From positions 62,001 through 126,000 of the forward strand of contig CAVWFB010000004.1 of NCBI GenBank assembly GCA_963754265.1: a DNA stretch of 64,000 nucleotides. The letters are read 5' to 3'. Source of the stretch: AC-32 sp963754265 (lineage in GTDB: Bacteria; Actinomycetota; Thermoleophilia; Gaiellales; Gaiellaceae). Position numbers and translations under genes: made by a program. Below the pieces are notes generated by a model. It ran no database searches. It saw only the letters and a list, made by a program, of their open reading frames with translations, and was not told the origin of the DNA. Positions 1 to 9,111 of the stretch are shown in pieces (position 1 is the first letter of the stretch; every line of letters begins with the position of its first letter).

Positions 1-1743
<1,743 letters not shown>

Positions 1744-1789
1744 GAAAAAAGCCCTGCAAGTGAAGCATTTCCGGGCTTACATGAGTGTA
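1744..1789 (-). promoter_or_regulatory. gyrB leader with -10-like hexamer and hairpin plus T-run
   Basis: The spacer between dciA and gyrB holds a TACACT hexamer (minus strand, 1789-1784), the same -10 hexamer seen before both tRNA genes. Downstream a 6-bp stem (AAGCCC at 1778-1773 pairing with GGGCTT at 1754-1749, 18-base loop) is followed by six T just before the gyrB ATG. It could be a weak terminator or attenuator. The stem is short and the loop long, so this is tentative. Confidence 0.3.
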
Positions 1790-2251
1790 TCAGACCGCAC
1801 GGTCGTCAGCGGCTCTTGCGAGGCTCGCCCGCGCAGCTTTTTCTACCGATTTGCGCAGATCTTCCGACTCGATGCTGGCAGCCAAGGCGCGGGCCTCGCG
1901 CACCTGATCCAGCGTCGCCTCCGGGAGCGGCGTAGCTCGCCGCTCGTCGTCGGTCGAGACAGCCTCCGGAAGAGGCCCCGGGACGAATCGCAGCTTGCTC
2001 GGAGCGGCCCCGCCGAGAACCTCCTGCAGCCGGCCTGAAATCTCGCTCTCGAGCTGCTGCAGCTCGAACGCCCAGGCGGACGAGCTGGCGTTCACGTGCA
2101 GGGTTCGGTCGCGCGACAGCCGCGCAGGCCACGCGTTTCGTGCCACCGTCTCTCCGACCGCCTGCGGCCAGGCAGCCACGAGGTCGGTCATCTCGCCGGC
2201 GGTGCCGAACCGTCCCAGCTCGCTGCGAACCGCGTCGCCGATCCGCTCCAT
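1790..2251 (-). CDS. dciA: DUF721 / DciA-like replication protein
   Basis: A 153-residue DUF721 protein. The family includes DciA, the ancestral loader or recruiter of the replicative helicase DnaB in bacteria lacking DnaC/DnaI. Visible features are the start MERIGDAVRSELGRFG, the central WPQAVGETVARNAWPARL block, and the segment LHVNASSSAWAFELQQLE typical of the fold. The ATG at 2251 overlaps the recF stop (TGATG). A GTG one codon upstream (2254) is also possible. Its place between recF and gyrB is the normal place for this family in Actinobacteria. The assignment to DUF721 is firm; the helicase-loading role is inferred from the family. Confidence 0.88.
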   Translation of the reverse strand: MERIGDAVRSELGRFGTAGEMTDLVAAWPQAVGETVARNAWPARLSRDRTLHVNASSSAWAFELQQLESEISGRLQEVLGGAAPSKLRFVPGPLPEAVSTDDERRATPLPEATLDQVREARALAASIESEDLRKSVEKAARASLARAADDRAV

Positions 2252-3327
2252 CACGCCGCCTTGACCGCGCTCGCGCCTTCGGGCGACTGAGCCACCTCGA
2301 GCGTCTGCGCCGGCTCGCCGGGAAGCGAGTTGCGGCTCGCGCTCGTGACCAGTGCCTGCCCTCCGGCTCGAAGACGATCGGCGAGAATGCGGCGGCGGCC
2401 CGGATCGAGCTCCGAGAGCACGTCGTCCAGCAGGAGGAGCGGTCTCGTGCCACGGCGCTCCTCCAAGAGCTCGGCCTCGGCGAGCAGCAGCGCCAGCACC
2501 GCGAGGCGTTGCTCGCCCTGAGAGCCGAAGGCCCGCAGGTCGCGCTCGCCGGAGAGCACGCCCACGTCGTCAAGATGAGGACCCAGGCCGGTCGTGCCTC
2601 GCTCGAGGTCGCGGTCGACTCGCGCCTCCAGCTGCTCCGCTGTCGGGGGCTCGCCGTCGTACCGAAGCTCCGCCCCGGCCAGGCCGAGCTCCCCCGCGCG
2701 CTCGGCGAAGTGCGGCTGGAGCGCCCCAACGGTCTCGTGCCTCCCCGCCACGAGCTCGGCGCCCAACCGGCCGACCTGCTCGTTCCAGGGCGCAAGTGCC
2801 TCCCGTGTCGAGAAGCCCTGGGCAACTCGCCTGAGTGCCGCATTTCGCTGACCGACGGCCGCACCGTACTCGGCCGAGAGCCCCGCGCGAGACGGGGCGA
2901 ACCGCCCCAATGCACGGTCGAAGTACGCCCGCCGAGCGGCCGGGCCGCCCTTGACGATCACCAGGCGGTCGGGCGTGAAGACGAGCGTCGTCACCTCACC
3001 GCGCAACTGCTCGGCTGCGCGCAGACGTGCGCCGTTCAGGGTCGCCCGCTTCCCGGTGCCGACCTCCAGGGTGACCTCGAGATCGAGCGGAATCCCCGCT
3101 CGCTCACCGCGCAAGGCGATGCGCGCCGCATCGCGGCCGAAGCGGACCAGCTGCGCGTCGACCCGCGTCCTCGGCGAGAACCCCTGAGTCCCCACGTGCA
3201 GCGACTCCAGCAGGTTGGTCTTGCCGGCTCCGTTCGGCCCGGTCACGAGGACGAGGCCCGGCTCCAAACCCAGGTCGAGCTTCGAATAGGAGCGGAAGTC
3301 CCGCAGGGACAGTCGACCGACGATCAG
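2251..3327 (-). CDS. recF: DNA replication and repair protein RecF
   Basis: SMC-like ATPase that helps load RecA at gaps. The 358 residues show Walker A GPNGAGKTNLLES near residue 31, the signature region around residue 270, and Walker B LLLLDDVLSELD near residue 300. Homologues begin a few residues before LRDFRSY. In this frame the only codon in the right place is CTG at 3327-3325, giving (L)IVGRLSLRDFRSY. It overlaps the dnaN stop as CTGA. The nearest upstream ATG, GTG or TTG in frame lies deep inside dnaN and would add alien sequence. The CTG start is therefore inferred, but the gene itself is certain. Confidence 0.93.
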   Translation of the reverse strand: MIVGRLSLRDFRSYSKLDLGLEPGLVLVTGPNGAGKTNLLESLHVGTQGFSPRTRVDAQLVRFGRDAARIALRGERAGIPLDLEVTLEVGTGKRATLNGARLRAAEQLRGEVTTLVFTPDRLVIVKGGPAARRAYFDRALGRFAPSRAGLSAEYGAAVGQRNAALRRVAQGFSTREALAPWNEQVGRLGAELVAGRHETVGALQPHFAERAGELGLAGAELRYDGEPPTAEQLEARVDRDLERGTTGLGPHLDDVGVLSGERDLRAFGSQGEQRLAVLALLLAEAELLEERRGTRPLLLLDDVLSELDPGRRRILADRLRAGGQALVTSASRNSLPGEPAQTLEVAQSPEGASAVKAA

Positions 3328-4457
3328 CCTGCCAGCCGAATCGGCATGATCAGGTATAGAAAGTCGTCGCTCTCGCCCTGGATCAAGCCTGGGCGCAAGG
3401 GGCTGATCAGCTTCAGGCGCGCCTGCTCTCCGACTACGGACTCGACCCCGTCGCGCAGGAATTCCGCGTTGAAGCCGATTTCGAGCGGTTCGCCGCTGAA
3501 AGCCACCGGGAGCGACTCCCGGGCCTCGCCTACGTCCTGAGTCTGAGCCGAGACGGTCAGCTCTCCGTCGGCGAAGCGGAGCCGCAGCGGTGAGTTGCGC
3601 TGTGCCATCACCGCGACTCGTCGAACCACCTCCAGGAGCTCGTCGCGCGGCAGCGCGATCTCGTGGTCGAACGTCTCCGGGATGAGCTGGTTGTAGTTCG
3701 GGAATTGCCCGTCGATCCGCCGTGTGGTGAGCAGTGCGTCTCCGGTCGCGAAGACGACCTGGTTCTCGTGAACGCCGAGCTCGATCGAGCCGCCGGCCTG
3801 GGCGATCCGCGTGAGCTCCCCGAGGGCGCGCGCCGGTACGATCGCCTCCAGCTCGGGCACCGCGCCTTCCAGCGGCGTCTCCTTGACCGAGAGGCGATAG
3901 GAATCCGTCGCCGCCATCACGAGCTTCCCCGGCTCGAAGCGCATCAGGACACCGGTCAGCACCGGGCGCGACTCGTCCCGTGAGGCCGAGCGGCTGACCC
4001 GAGCAACCGTCTCCAGAAAGCTCTCGCGCTCGATCTCGTTGCGCTCGACAGCCCCTGCTTCCGGCAAGCGGGGAAAGTCCTCGGCGTTGTAGGTGTGCAG
4101 GCGGTAGGTCGCCGAGCCACAACGGATCTCGACCGCCGCCTCCTCGAGCTTGTGCTCGAGCGTTACCTCGGCATCCGGCAGCAGGCGCGCGAGCTCGAGC
4201 AGGAGCCTCCCGGGAACGACCACCGAGCCGTCGGACTCCACCTGCGCCTCGAGCGAGGTGCGCAGCGACAGCTCCATGTCGGTCGCGGCGAGATTGAGCT
4301 TGCCCCCATCGGCCTCGATCAGGATGCCCGCCAGGATCTGCACCGTCGTCCGCGTCGAGACACCGCGCGAGACGACCCCGAGCGCTCTCGTGAGCTCGTC
4401 TCGCGAGCACACCGCCTTGAGAGTTCCCTGTGCGACCACAGCTTCTGTTTCAATCAT
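3324..4457 (-). CDS. dnaN: DNA polymerase III beta sliding clamp
   Basis: Ring-shaped processivity clamp of the replicase, 377 residues, close to the family norm. It shows the conserved N-terminal CSRDELTRALGVVSRGVSTR, the middle-domain SRSASRDESRPVLTGV, and the C-terminal FLYLIMPIRL peptide-binding region. The start is the ATG at 4457, with an AAAGGA ribosome-binding site nine bases upstream (4467-4472 on the plus strand). The N-terminus is about ten residues longer than the minimal family start (MIETEAVVAQGTLK). It is separated from dnaA by 155 bp and overlaps the CTG start of recF. Confidence 0.96.
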   Translation of the reverse strand: MIETEAVVAQGTLKAVCSRDELTRALGVVSRGVSTRTTVQILAGILIEADGGKLNLAATDMELSLRTSLEAQVESDGSVVVPGRLLLELARLLPDAEVTLEHKLEEAAVEIRCGSATYRLHTYNAEDFPRLPEAGAVERNEIERESFLETVARVSRSASRDESRPVLTGVLMRFEPGKLVMAATDSYRLSVKETPLEGAVPELEAIVPARALGELTRIAQAGGSIELGVHENQVVFATGDALLTTRRIDGQFPNYNQLIPETFDHEIALPRDELLEVVRRVAVMAQRNSPLRLRFADGELTVSAQTQDVGEARESLPVAFSGEPLEIGFNAEFLRDGVESVVGEQARLKLISPLRPGLIQGESDDFLYLIMPIRLAG

Positions 4458-4612
4458 TTATGAAATTCCTTTGTCGTAGTCATAGAGAGTGTGGAGACCG
4501 GGGATGACGCCCCCTTTTCGTTGTGGGAGCGCGTTTGCGCTGTGGGCGCGTGTTGGGGGCAAATGAGCCTTGTCTACAGGGGTCAGGTCCGCTGGCGAAT
4601 CGCTCCACAGTT
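4458..4612. other. dnaA-dnaN spacer with a DnaA-box-like site
   Basis: In many actinobacteria this spacer is part or all of oriC. Here it is short (155 bp). The best box-like site is TTGTCTACA at 4570-4578, one base from TTGTCCACA. Weaker CCACA-containing matches lie at about 4488 and 4602. GC-rich repeats of the type GTGGGAGCGCG and GTGGGCGCG occur at 4523-4550. I cannot tell whether this or the dnaA-rpmH spacer is the working origin. Confidence 0.4.
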
Positions 4613-5956
4613 TCACCGGGCCTGCTTGATGCGCGCGGTCAACTCTTGCACCAGGTTGTACACAGACCGGTCCTCGCGGATCATGCGTGCAATCTTGGAG
4701 GTCGCATGGATCACGGTCGTGTGGTCGCGACCGCCGAACTGCTTGCCGATCTTCGGGAGCGAGGAGTCGGTCAGCTCGCGGGAGAGATACATCGCGACCT
4801 GCCGCGGGTAGACGATGTTCTGTGAGCGCTTGTCGCCGCACAGCTCGGCGAGCGAGAGGCTGAAGCGCTCCGAGACGAGCTCCTGGATCCGCTCGATCGT
4901 CACCTGTCGCACCTCGCCTTGCGGGAAGACGTCCTTGAGCACGTCCTGGGCGAGGTCCTGGGTCATCGGCCGCCCGGTCAGCGAGGAGAAGGCGACCACG
5001 CGTGTCAGCGCGCCTTCGAGCTCACGGATGTTGGACGAGATTCGTCCGGCGATGAACTCGAGCACCTTCGGATCGGGCACGTGGATGCGGTCGGTCTTCA
5101 CCTTCTTCCGCAGGATCGCGATCCGCGTCTCGAGGTCCGGCGGCTGGATGTCGGTGATCAGGCCCCATTCGAAGCGTGAGCGCAGCCGCTCCTCCAGGGT
5201 CGAGATCTCCTTCGGGGGCCGGTCGGACGAGATCACGATCTGCCCGCCGGCCTCGTAGATCGAGTTGAAGGTGTGGAAGAACTCCTCCTGGATCCGCTCC
5301 TTGTGCTCGAAGAACTGGATGTCGTCGATCAGGAGCAGGTCGTAGGCGCGGTAGCGCTGCTTGAAGCCCTCGATCCGCTTGTCGCGGAGGGCGTTGATGA
5401 AGTCGTTCATGAAGGTCTCGCTCGTCACGTAGCGCACGGAGAGCTCGCCCTGGTGCTCGGCCACGTACTGGGCGATCGCCTGCAGGAGGTGCGTCTTGCC
5501 GAGCCCTGTGCCGCCGTAGATGAAGAGCGGGTTGTAGGCCTGCGCGGGTGCCTCGGCGACCGCGAGCGCAGCCGCGTGGGCGAACCGGTTCGACGAGCCG
5601 ATCACGAACGAGTCGAAGGTGTACTTCGCATTGAGCCCGATCCCGAGCGACTCGCGGTGGTGCCCTTCGACGGGCGCCGGCGGCTCGCCGGCCGCCTCCT
5701 TCACCGAGAGCTGGATCTGCCGCTCGTGGCCGGTCGTATCGCCGACGGCGGCACGGATCAGGCCGATGAAGTGGCCCTCGATCCAGTCCCGCGTGAAGTC
5801 GTTCGGGACGGCGAGCACGAACTGGTCGTCGTTGAGCTCGAGCCCCTCCACGTGGTCGAACCACGTGCGGTACGTCGTCTCGTTGAGGGCGCCTCTGAGC
5901 CGACCAGAAACCTCGCTCCAAAGCCCTTCCGCAGTCAGCTCAATTGAGGGCTCCAC
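4613..5956 (-). CDS. dnaA: Chromosomal replication initiator DnaA
   Basis: AAA+ initiator that binds DnaA boxes and opens oriC. The 447-residue protein has a short domain I, a brief linker (about residues 80-110), AAA+ domain III with Walker A GGTGLGKTHLL near 148-158 and Walker B LLLIDDIQFF near 210, the arginine-finger region GRISSNIRELEGAL near 300, and the C-terminal DNA-binding signature GGRDHTTVIHATSKI at about 408-422. Domain II is much shorter than in Streptomyces or Mycobacterium. A good promoter lies just upstream (TTGTGA, 17 bp, TATGCT). It is divergent from rpmH. Confidence 0.97.
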   Translation of the reverse strand: MEPSIELTAEGLWSEVSGRLRGALNETTYRTWFDHVEGLELNDDQFVLAVPNDFTRDWIEGHFIGLIRAAVGDTTGHERQIQLSVKEAAGEPPAPVEGHHRESLGIGLNAKYTFDSFVIGSSNRFAHAAALAVAEAPAQAYNPLFIYGGTGLGKTHLLQAIAQYVAEHQGELSVRYVTSETFMNDFINALRDKRIEGFKQRYRAYDLLLIDDIQFFEHKERIQEEFFHTFNSIYEAGGQIVISSDRPPKEISTLEERLRSRFEWGLITDIQPPDLETRIAILRKKVKTDRIHVPDPKVLEFIAGRISSNIRELEGALTRVVAFSSLTGRPMTQDLAQDVLKDVFPQGEVRQVTIERIQELVSERFSLSLAELCGDKRSQNIVYPRQVAMYLSRELTDSSLPKIGKQFGGRDHTTVIHATSKIARMIREDRSVYNLVQELTARIKQAR

Positions 5957-5997
5957 GCCGCCGGCCGTACTCCTTGTCGAGGAACGAGCGAGCGCCG

Positions 5998-6026
5998 AGC
6001 ATAGCAGCGTCCGCGCAGGCTCACAA
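5998..6026 (-). promoter_or_regulatory. dnaA promoter (TTGTGA-17-TATGCT)
   Basis: On the minus strand a -35 TTGTGA (6026-6021) and a -10 TATGCT (6003-5998) are separated by exactly 17 bases. They predict a transcript start near 5991 and a leader of about 35 bases before the dnaA ATG. The same -35 hexamer is used by the divergent rpmH promoter. Confidence 0.6.
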
Positions 6027-6182
6027 TAGCGCCTCCGTAGTTGTCAGAGTGGACAAAAAGACGCCAATTTGCAGGTAAATACACGCCCTCCACACCGACA
6101 TCCACAGGTGTGGACGGTCTTGTCGGTCAAGGCGACGCTTGCATCGGTCCGACCGGCCTTTGCGCCTCGTTTGGGCGTGCGC

Positions 6183-6210
6183 TTGTGACCCCCTTCCCCT
6201 CGTCTATACT
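6183..6210 (+). promoter_or_regulatory. rpmH promoter (TTGTGA-16-TATACT)
   Basis: A -35 TTGTGA at 6183-6188 and a -10 TATACT at 6205-6210 with a 16-base spacer, the best housekeeping-type promoter I see in the window. The predicted start near 6217 leaves a leader of about 43 bases before the rpmH GTG, containing a hairpin. Confidence 0.65.
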
Positions 6211-6219
6211 GGCCGGACG

Positions 6220-6243
6220 CCGCCCTCGGACGGGCGGTCTTTT
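6220..6243 (+). terminator. Terminator-like hairpin in the rpmH leader
   Basis: CCGCCC (6220-6225) pairs with GGGCGG (6232-6237) around the loop TCGGAC, followed by TCTTTTC. It sits between the rpmH promoter and the rpmH start codon, so it would act as an attenuator rather than an end-of-operon terminator. Confidence 0.45.
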
Positions 6244-6259
6244 CGACCCTCTTCGGCTT

Positions 6260-6394
6260 GTGAAACGGACCTACCAGCCCAACGTGCGCAGACGGAAGCG
6301 GAGGCACGGCTTCCGCGCCCGCATGTCGACGCGCGCCGGCCGCGCGATCCTCAAGCGGCGCCGTTCCAGAGGCCGCAAGCGCCTGTCGGCCTGA
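6260..6394 (+). CDS. rpmH: 50S ribosomal protein L34
   Basis: Small basic protein of the large ribosomal subunit. The 44-residue product starts (V)KRTYQPNVRRRKRRHGF and ends RSRGRKRLSA, matching the family over its full length. The start is GTG at 6260; the reading frame stays open upstream but there is no family sequence there. It leads the rpmH-rnpA-yidD-yidC-khpB-rsmG run and is preceded by a strong promoter and a leader hairpin. Confidence 0.96.
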   Translation: MKRTYQPNVRRRKRRHGFRARMSTRAGRAILKRRRSRGRKRLSA

Positions 6395-6411
6395 GCTCGC
6401 TGGACGCGCGA

Positions 6412-6762
6412 GTGCAACGCCGCCATCGCCTCTCGCGCTCGCGCGATTTCGACGCGGTCTATCGCCATGGCCGCTCGGTCTCGACGCGCTTCCTCGTCCT
6501 CTACTGGTTCCCGCGGGAGGGCGGGGCGGACGCCGGAGCCCGGCTCGGGCTGGCGGTGCCGAAGGCCGTCGGCACGGCGGTCGTGCGCAATCGGATGAAG
6601 CGGCAACTTCGAGAAGCCTTTCGCGTGCGACTGCCGGACCTGCCTCAGGATCAGGACTACGTGCTCGTCGTCCGGCCCGGCTTTCCCGAGGCGGTCGAGG
6701 CACGCGGTTTCGAATGGTTGGCCGAACGCGTCGACGAGATTCTCGGAAAGGCGGCCGCGTGA
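6412..6762 (+). CDS. rnpA: Ribonuclease P protein component
   Basis: Protein subunit of RNase P, which trims the 5' ends of pre-tRNAs. The 116-residue protein starts (V)QRRHRLSRSRDFDAVYRHGRS and contains the family RNA-binding signature NRMKRQLREAFR at about residues 61-72. GTG at 6412 is the family-like start, 17 bases after rpmH. The end overlaps the GTG of yidD by four bases (GTGA). Confidence 0.95.
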   Translation: MQRRHRLSRSRDFDAVYRHGRSVSTRFLVLYWFPREGGADAGARLGLAVPKAVGTAVVRNRMKRQLREAFRVRLPDLPQDQDYVLVVRPGFPEAVEARGFEWLAERVDEILGKAAA

Positions 6763-7007
6763 GGTACGCGCTCCGGGCTCCGACGTACGCCGGGATGGCG
6801 CTCGTCCACGCGTATCGGTGGACCTTCGGCGTGCTCTGGGGCGGTTCGTGCAAGTACCACCCGAGCTGCTCCCAGTACGCGCTCGACGCGCTGCGTCACT
6901 ACGGTCTCGTGCGCGGCTCGATCCTCACGGGGTGGCGGCTTCTGCGCTGTAACCCCTGGAGCCACGGTGGCGTCGACTACGCGCGGGACCAGAGGCTGTT
7001 CCGATGA
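6759..7007 (+). CDS. yidD: Membrane protein insertion efficiency factor YidD
   Basis: Small (82 residues) inner-face membrane factor that aids YidC-dependent insertion. It has the diagnostic CKYHPSCSQYALDAL block at about residues 30-44 and GWRLLRCNPWSHGGVD near the C-terminus, with the three conserved cysteines. The start is GTG at 6759 inside the rnpA stop (GTGA). The stop overlaps the yidC ATG (ATGA). The position between rnpA and yidC is the standard one. Confidence 0.95.
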   Translation: MRYALRAPTYAGMALVHAYRWTFGVLWGGSCKYHPSCSQYALDALRHYGLVRGSILTGWRLLRCNPWSHGGVDYARDQRLFR

Positions 7008-7828
7008 TCCTTCACCTGATCCTGCTCTCGCCGCTCACCCCGATCGAGGACATTCTTCGCCACGTCCTCAACTGGTTCCACGGATCGGTCGGGCTGACGT
7101 GGGCCTGGTCGATCGTGGCGCTGACCCTGACGGTGCGCCTGCTGCTCGTGCCGCTGACCGTCCGGCAGATCCACTCGATGCAGAACCTGCAGCGCCATGC
7201 GCCGCAGATGAAAGAGATTCAGAAGAAGTACAAGAACGACAAGAAGCGGCAGCAAGAAGAGCTGATGAAGTTCTACCGGGAGAACCAGATCAACCCGGCG
7301 GCCTCGTGCCTGCCGCTCCTGGCCCAGTTCCCGGTCTTCATTGCGCTGTACTTCGTCCTGCGCGAGTTCTCGAAGCATCCACCGGGCGGCGATCTCTCGT
7401 GGCTCGGCCACAACTTCGTCCCGGACATCACGGCGCACGCCAATGCGCACTGGTCGGGCTATCTGCTGCTTGCGGTCTACGTGGCCAGCCAGCTCGTCTC
7501 GACGATGCTGATGTCGAGCACGATGGACAGGACGCAGCGGATCATGCTCATGGTCCTGCCGGTCGTCTTCGTCACGTTCCTGCTCAACTTCCCGGTCGGC
7601 CTCGTCATCTACTGGGTGACCACGAACCTCTGGACGGTCGGGCAGGGACTGATCACGCGCCGGCTGATGCCGAAGCCCCAGGCACCCGAGCGACGCTCCT
7701 CGCGCTCGCCGTCGAAGGAGAGCGAGCCTGAGCCGGCGCCTGCGCCCGTCGAGCCTGCGCCTGCGCCTGCCGCAGCGCCCGCGGAGCCCCGCCGGGTGAA
7801 GCGCAAGAAGAAGAAGGCGAGGCGATGA
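7004..7828 (+). CDS. yidC: Membrane protein insertase YidC
   Basis: Oxa1-family insertase that helps membrane proteins integrate with or without SecYEG. The 274 residues include an N-terminal hydrophobic stretch, TM segments around 30-52, 100-118, 148-165 and 180-212, a charged cytoplasmic loop KEIQKKYKNDKKRQQEELMKF after TM1 (two motif halves), and a very basic C-terminal tail ending KRKKKKARR, typical of ribosome-binding tails. An Ala-Pro-Glu repeat linker (about 230-262) precedes the tail. The gene is translationally coupled to yidD and khpB by ATGA overlaps. Confidence 0.95.
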   Translation: MILHLILLSPLTPIEDILRHVLNWFHGSVGLTWAWSIVALTLTVRLLLVPLTVRQIHSMQNLQRHAPQMKEIQKKYKNDKKRQQEELMKFYRENQINPAASCLPLLAQFPVFIALYFVLREFSKHPPGGDLSWLGHNFVPDITAHANAHWSGYLLLAVYVASQLVSTMLMSSTMDRTQRIMLMVLPVVFVTFLLNFPVGLVIYWVTTNLWTVGQGLITRRLMPKPQAPERRSSRSPSKESEPEPAPAPVEPAPAPAAAPAEPRRVKRKKKKARR

Positions 7829-8511
7829 GCGAGGCCTTGCAGGTCGAGGCCACCGGCGAGACCGTCGGCGAGGCCAAGTGGTCGGCGCTGCGGGAGCTCG
7901 AGAAGCTCCAGCCCGGGATCGACAAGGCGGCGGTTCGCTTCCAGGTCGTGTCCGAGGGCGAGCGGGGGCTGCTCGGCGTCGGCTACGCGCCGGCGCGCGT
8001 GATCGCGAGCGTCGAGACGGTCGTTGCAGCCGCGGCGCCCGCAGCGGCCGTGGACGGCGACAGCACCGAGGCGGCCGAGGTCAGGGAGGTCCTCGAGCGA
8101 ATTCTCGGCGCTATCGGAGTTCGGGCGCGGATCGAGCTCGAGGAGGACGCGGAGACGCTGACGGCGACCTTCGTCGGCCGCGAGCTCGGCCTCGTGATCG
8201 GGAAGCACGGCCAGACCATCGATGCGATCCAGTATCTGGCGAATGCGATCGTCTGGCGCAACCGCAGCGACGAGCGCAAGCCGGTGGTCGTGGACGCGGC
8301 GGGGTACCGGGCCCGGAGGCAGTCGAGCCTCGACGCGCTCGCGACCCGCAGCGCCGAGCAGGCGGTTTCCTCGGGCCAGCCCGTGGAGCTCGAGCCGATG
8401 ACAGCGGTCGAGCGCAAGGTCGTCCACGTCTGCCTCCAGGATCACCCGGGCGTGACGACGCGGAGCGAGGGCACAGAGCCCAATCGCTTCGTCGTGATCG
8501 ATCCCGCTTGA
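7825..8511 (+). CDS. khpB: Jag/KhpB RNA-binding protein
   Basis: Jag-family RNA-binding protein that works with KhpA in other bacteria and affects cell elongation. The 228 residues contain a Jag-N domain (1-50, GETVGEAKWSALRELEKL), a KH domain (about 75-150) with VIGKHGQTIDAIQYL, and a C-terminal R3H domain (about 165-228) with ERKVVHVCLQDHPGV and the ending NRFVVIDPA. It follows yidC with an ATGA overlap, as in most Gram-positives, and its stop overlaps the TTG start of rsmG. Confidence 0.94.
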   Translation: MSEALQVEATGETVGEAKWSALRELEKLQPGIDKAAVRFQVVSEGERGLLGVGYAPARVIASVETVVAAAAPAAAVDGDSTEAAEVREVLERILGAIGVRARIELEEDAETLTATFVGRELGLVIGKHGQTIDAIQYLANAIVWRNRSDERKPVVVDAAGYRARRQSSLDALATRSAEQAVSSGQPVELEPMTAVERKVVHVCLQDHPGVTTRSEGTEPNRFVVIDPA

Positions 8512-9098
8512 CCGATCCGCGCATCGAGCGCTGGCTCGAGGCCCTCGTCAGTACTCCCGGCCTGACCGCCGTGCGCGACCCCGCCGAGGCACGCCGGCTG
8601 CACGTCGACGAGAGCCTCGGCGCGCTGGAGACGGTCGAGCGCTTCGAGGGGTCGATCGTGGACGTGGGCTCGGGCGGCGGCGCTCCCGGGATCCCACTCG
8701 CCGCGGCGCTTCCGCTGCGCGAGGTCACCTTGCTCGAGTCGCACCGTCGCACCTGCGACTTCCTCGAGGGCTGGACGCGCGAGTTCCCGAATCTCCGAGT
8801 GGTCTGCGGGCGCGCCGAGGAGCAGCCGGTCGATTCGTACGGAGTCGCGGTTGCGAAGGCGCTTGCGCCGCCGCCCGTCGCGGCCGAGTGGTGCCTGCCG
8901 CTTGTCGCCCCGGGAGGCGCGGCCGTGCTGTTCGTCGGGCCGAGCGCCGAGGCCGAGCGCGTCGCCGCGGTAGCCGAGCGCCTGGCCGCCGAGCTTGTGA
9001 AGTCGCCTCCCGGGATGCTCGTTCTGCAGAAGCTCGGAGCGACTCCCGTGGGCTTCCCGCGCCGCCCGGGAATAGCCCGAAAACGTCCGCTCGCCTAG
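8508..9098 (+). CDS. rsmG: 16S rRNA (guanine527-N7)-methyltransferase RsmG
   Basis: SAM-dependent methyltransferase that modifies G527 of 16S rRNA. The 196-residue protein starts (L)TDPRIERWLEAL from a TTG that overlaps the khpB stop (TTGA), and carries the SAM-binding motif VDVGSGGGAPGIPLA at about residues 48-62 and the family block VAVAKALAPPP near 110. It has a shorter N-terminal helical region than the E. coli protein. The position between khpB and parA is conserved in Gram-positive bacteria. Confidence 0.93.
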   Translation: MTDPRIERWLEALVSTPGLTAVRDPAEARRLHVDESLGALETVERFEGSIVDVGSGGGAPGIPLAAALPLREVTLLESHRRTCDFLEGWTREFPNLRVVCGRAEEQPVDSYGVAVAKALAPPPVAAEWCLPLVAPGGAAVLFVGPSAEAERVAAVAERLAAELVKSPPGMLVLQKLGATPVGFPRRPGIARKRPLA

Positions 9099-9111
9099 CT
9101 AGCGTGGTCGT

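Larger units (their letters stand above)
5957..6259. other. oriC: Candidate oriC: dnaA-rpmH spacer with DnaA-box-like cluster
   Basis: The longest gene-free stretch of the window (303 bp), between divergent dnaA and rpmH. Box-like sites cluster at 6041-6117: AGTGGACAA (6048-6056, reverse complement TTGTCCACT), ACATCCACA (6098-6106) and TGTGGACGG (6109-6117, reverse complement CCGTCCACA). The last two form an inverted pair around a GG centre. TTGTC at 6041 and GACAA at 6052 form another inverted pair. The stretch 6066-6085 is locally AT-richer. Both flanking promoters lie inside. Origin function is inferred from position and motifs. Confidence 0.55.

Noticed and set aside
2088..2104. GTTCACGTGC as a parS site
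   Set aside because: Only the central part matches TGTTTCACGTGAAACA, and it lies inside dciA. No better match was seen near parAB.
2140..3540. Long plus-strand open frame opposite recF and dnaN
   Set aside because: Composition is Arg/Pro/Ala-rich shadow coding, without motifs; it lies antisense to certain genes.
2251..4410. A 719-codon open frame that would fuse recF to an upstream extension
   Set aside because: The first 361 codons lie antiframe within dnaN, have no family match and only reflect high GC. RecF family sequence starts at about 3324.
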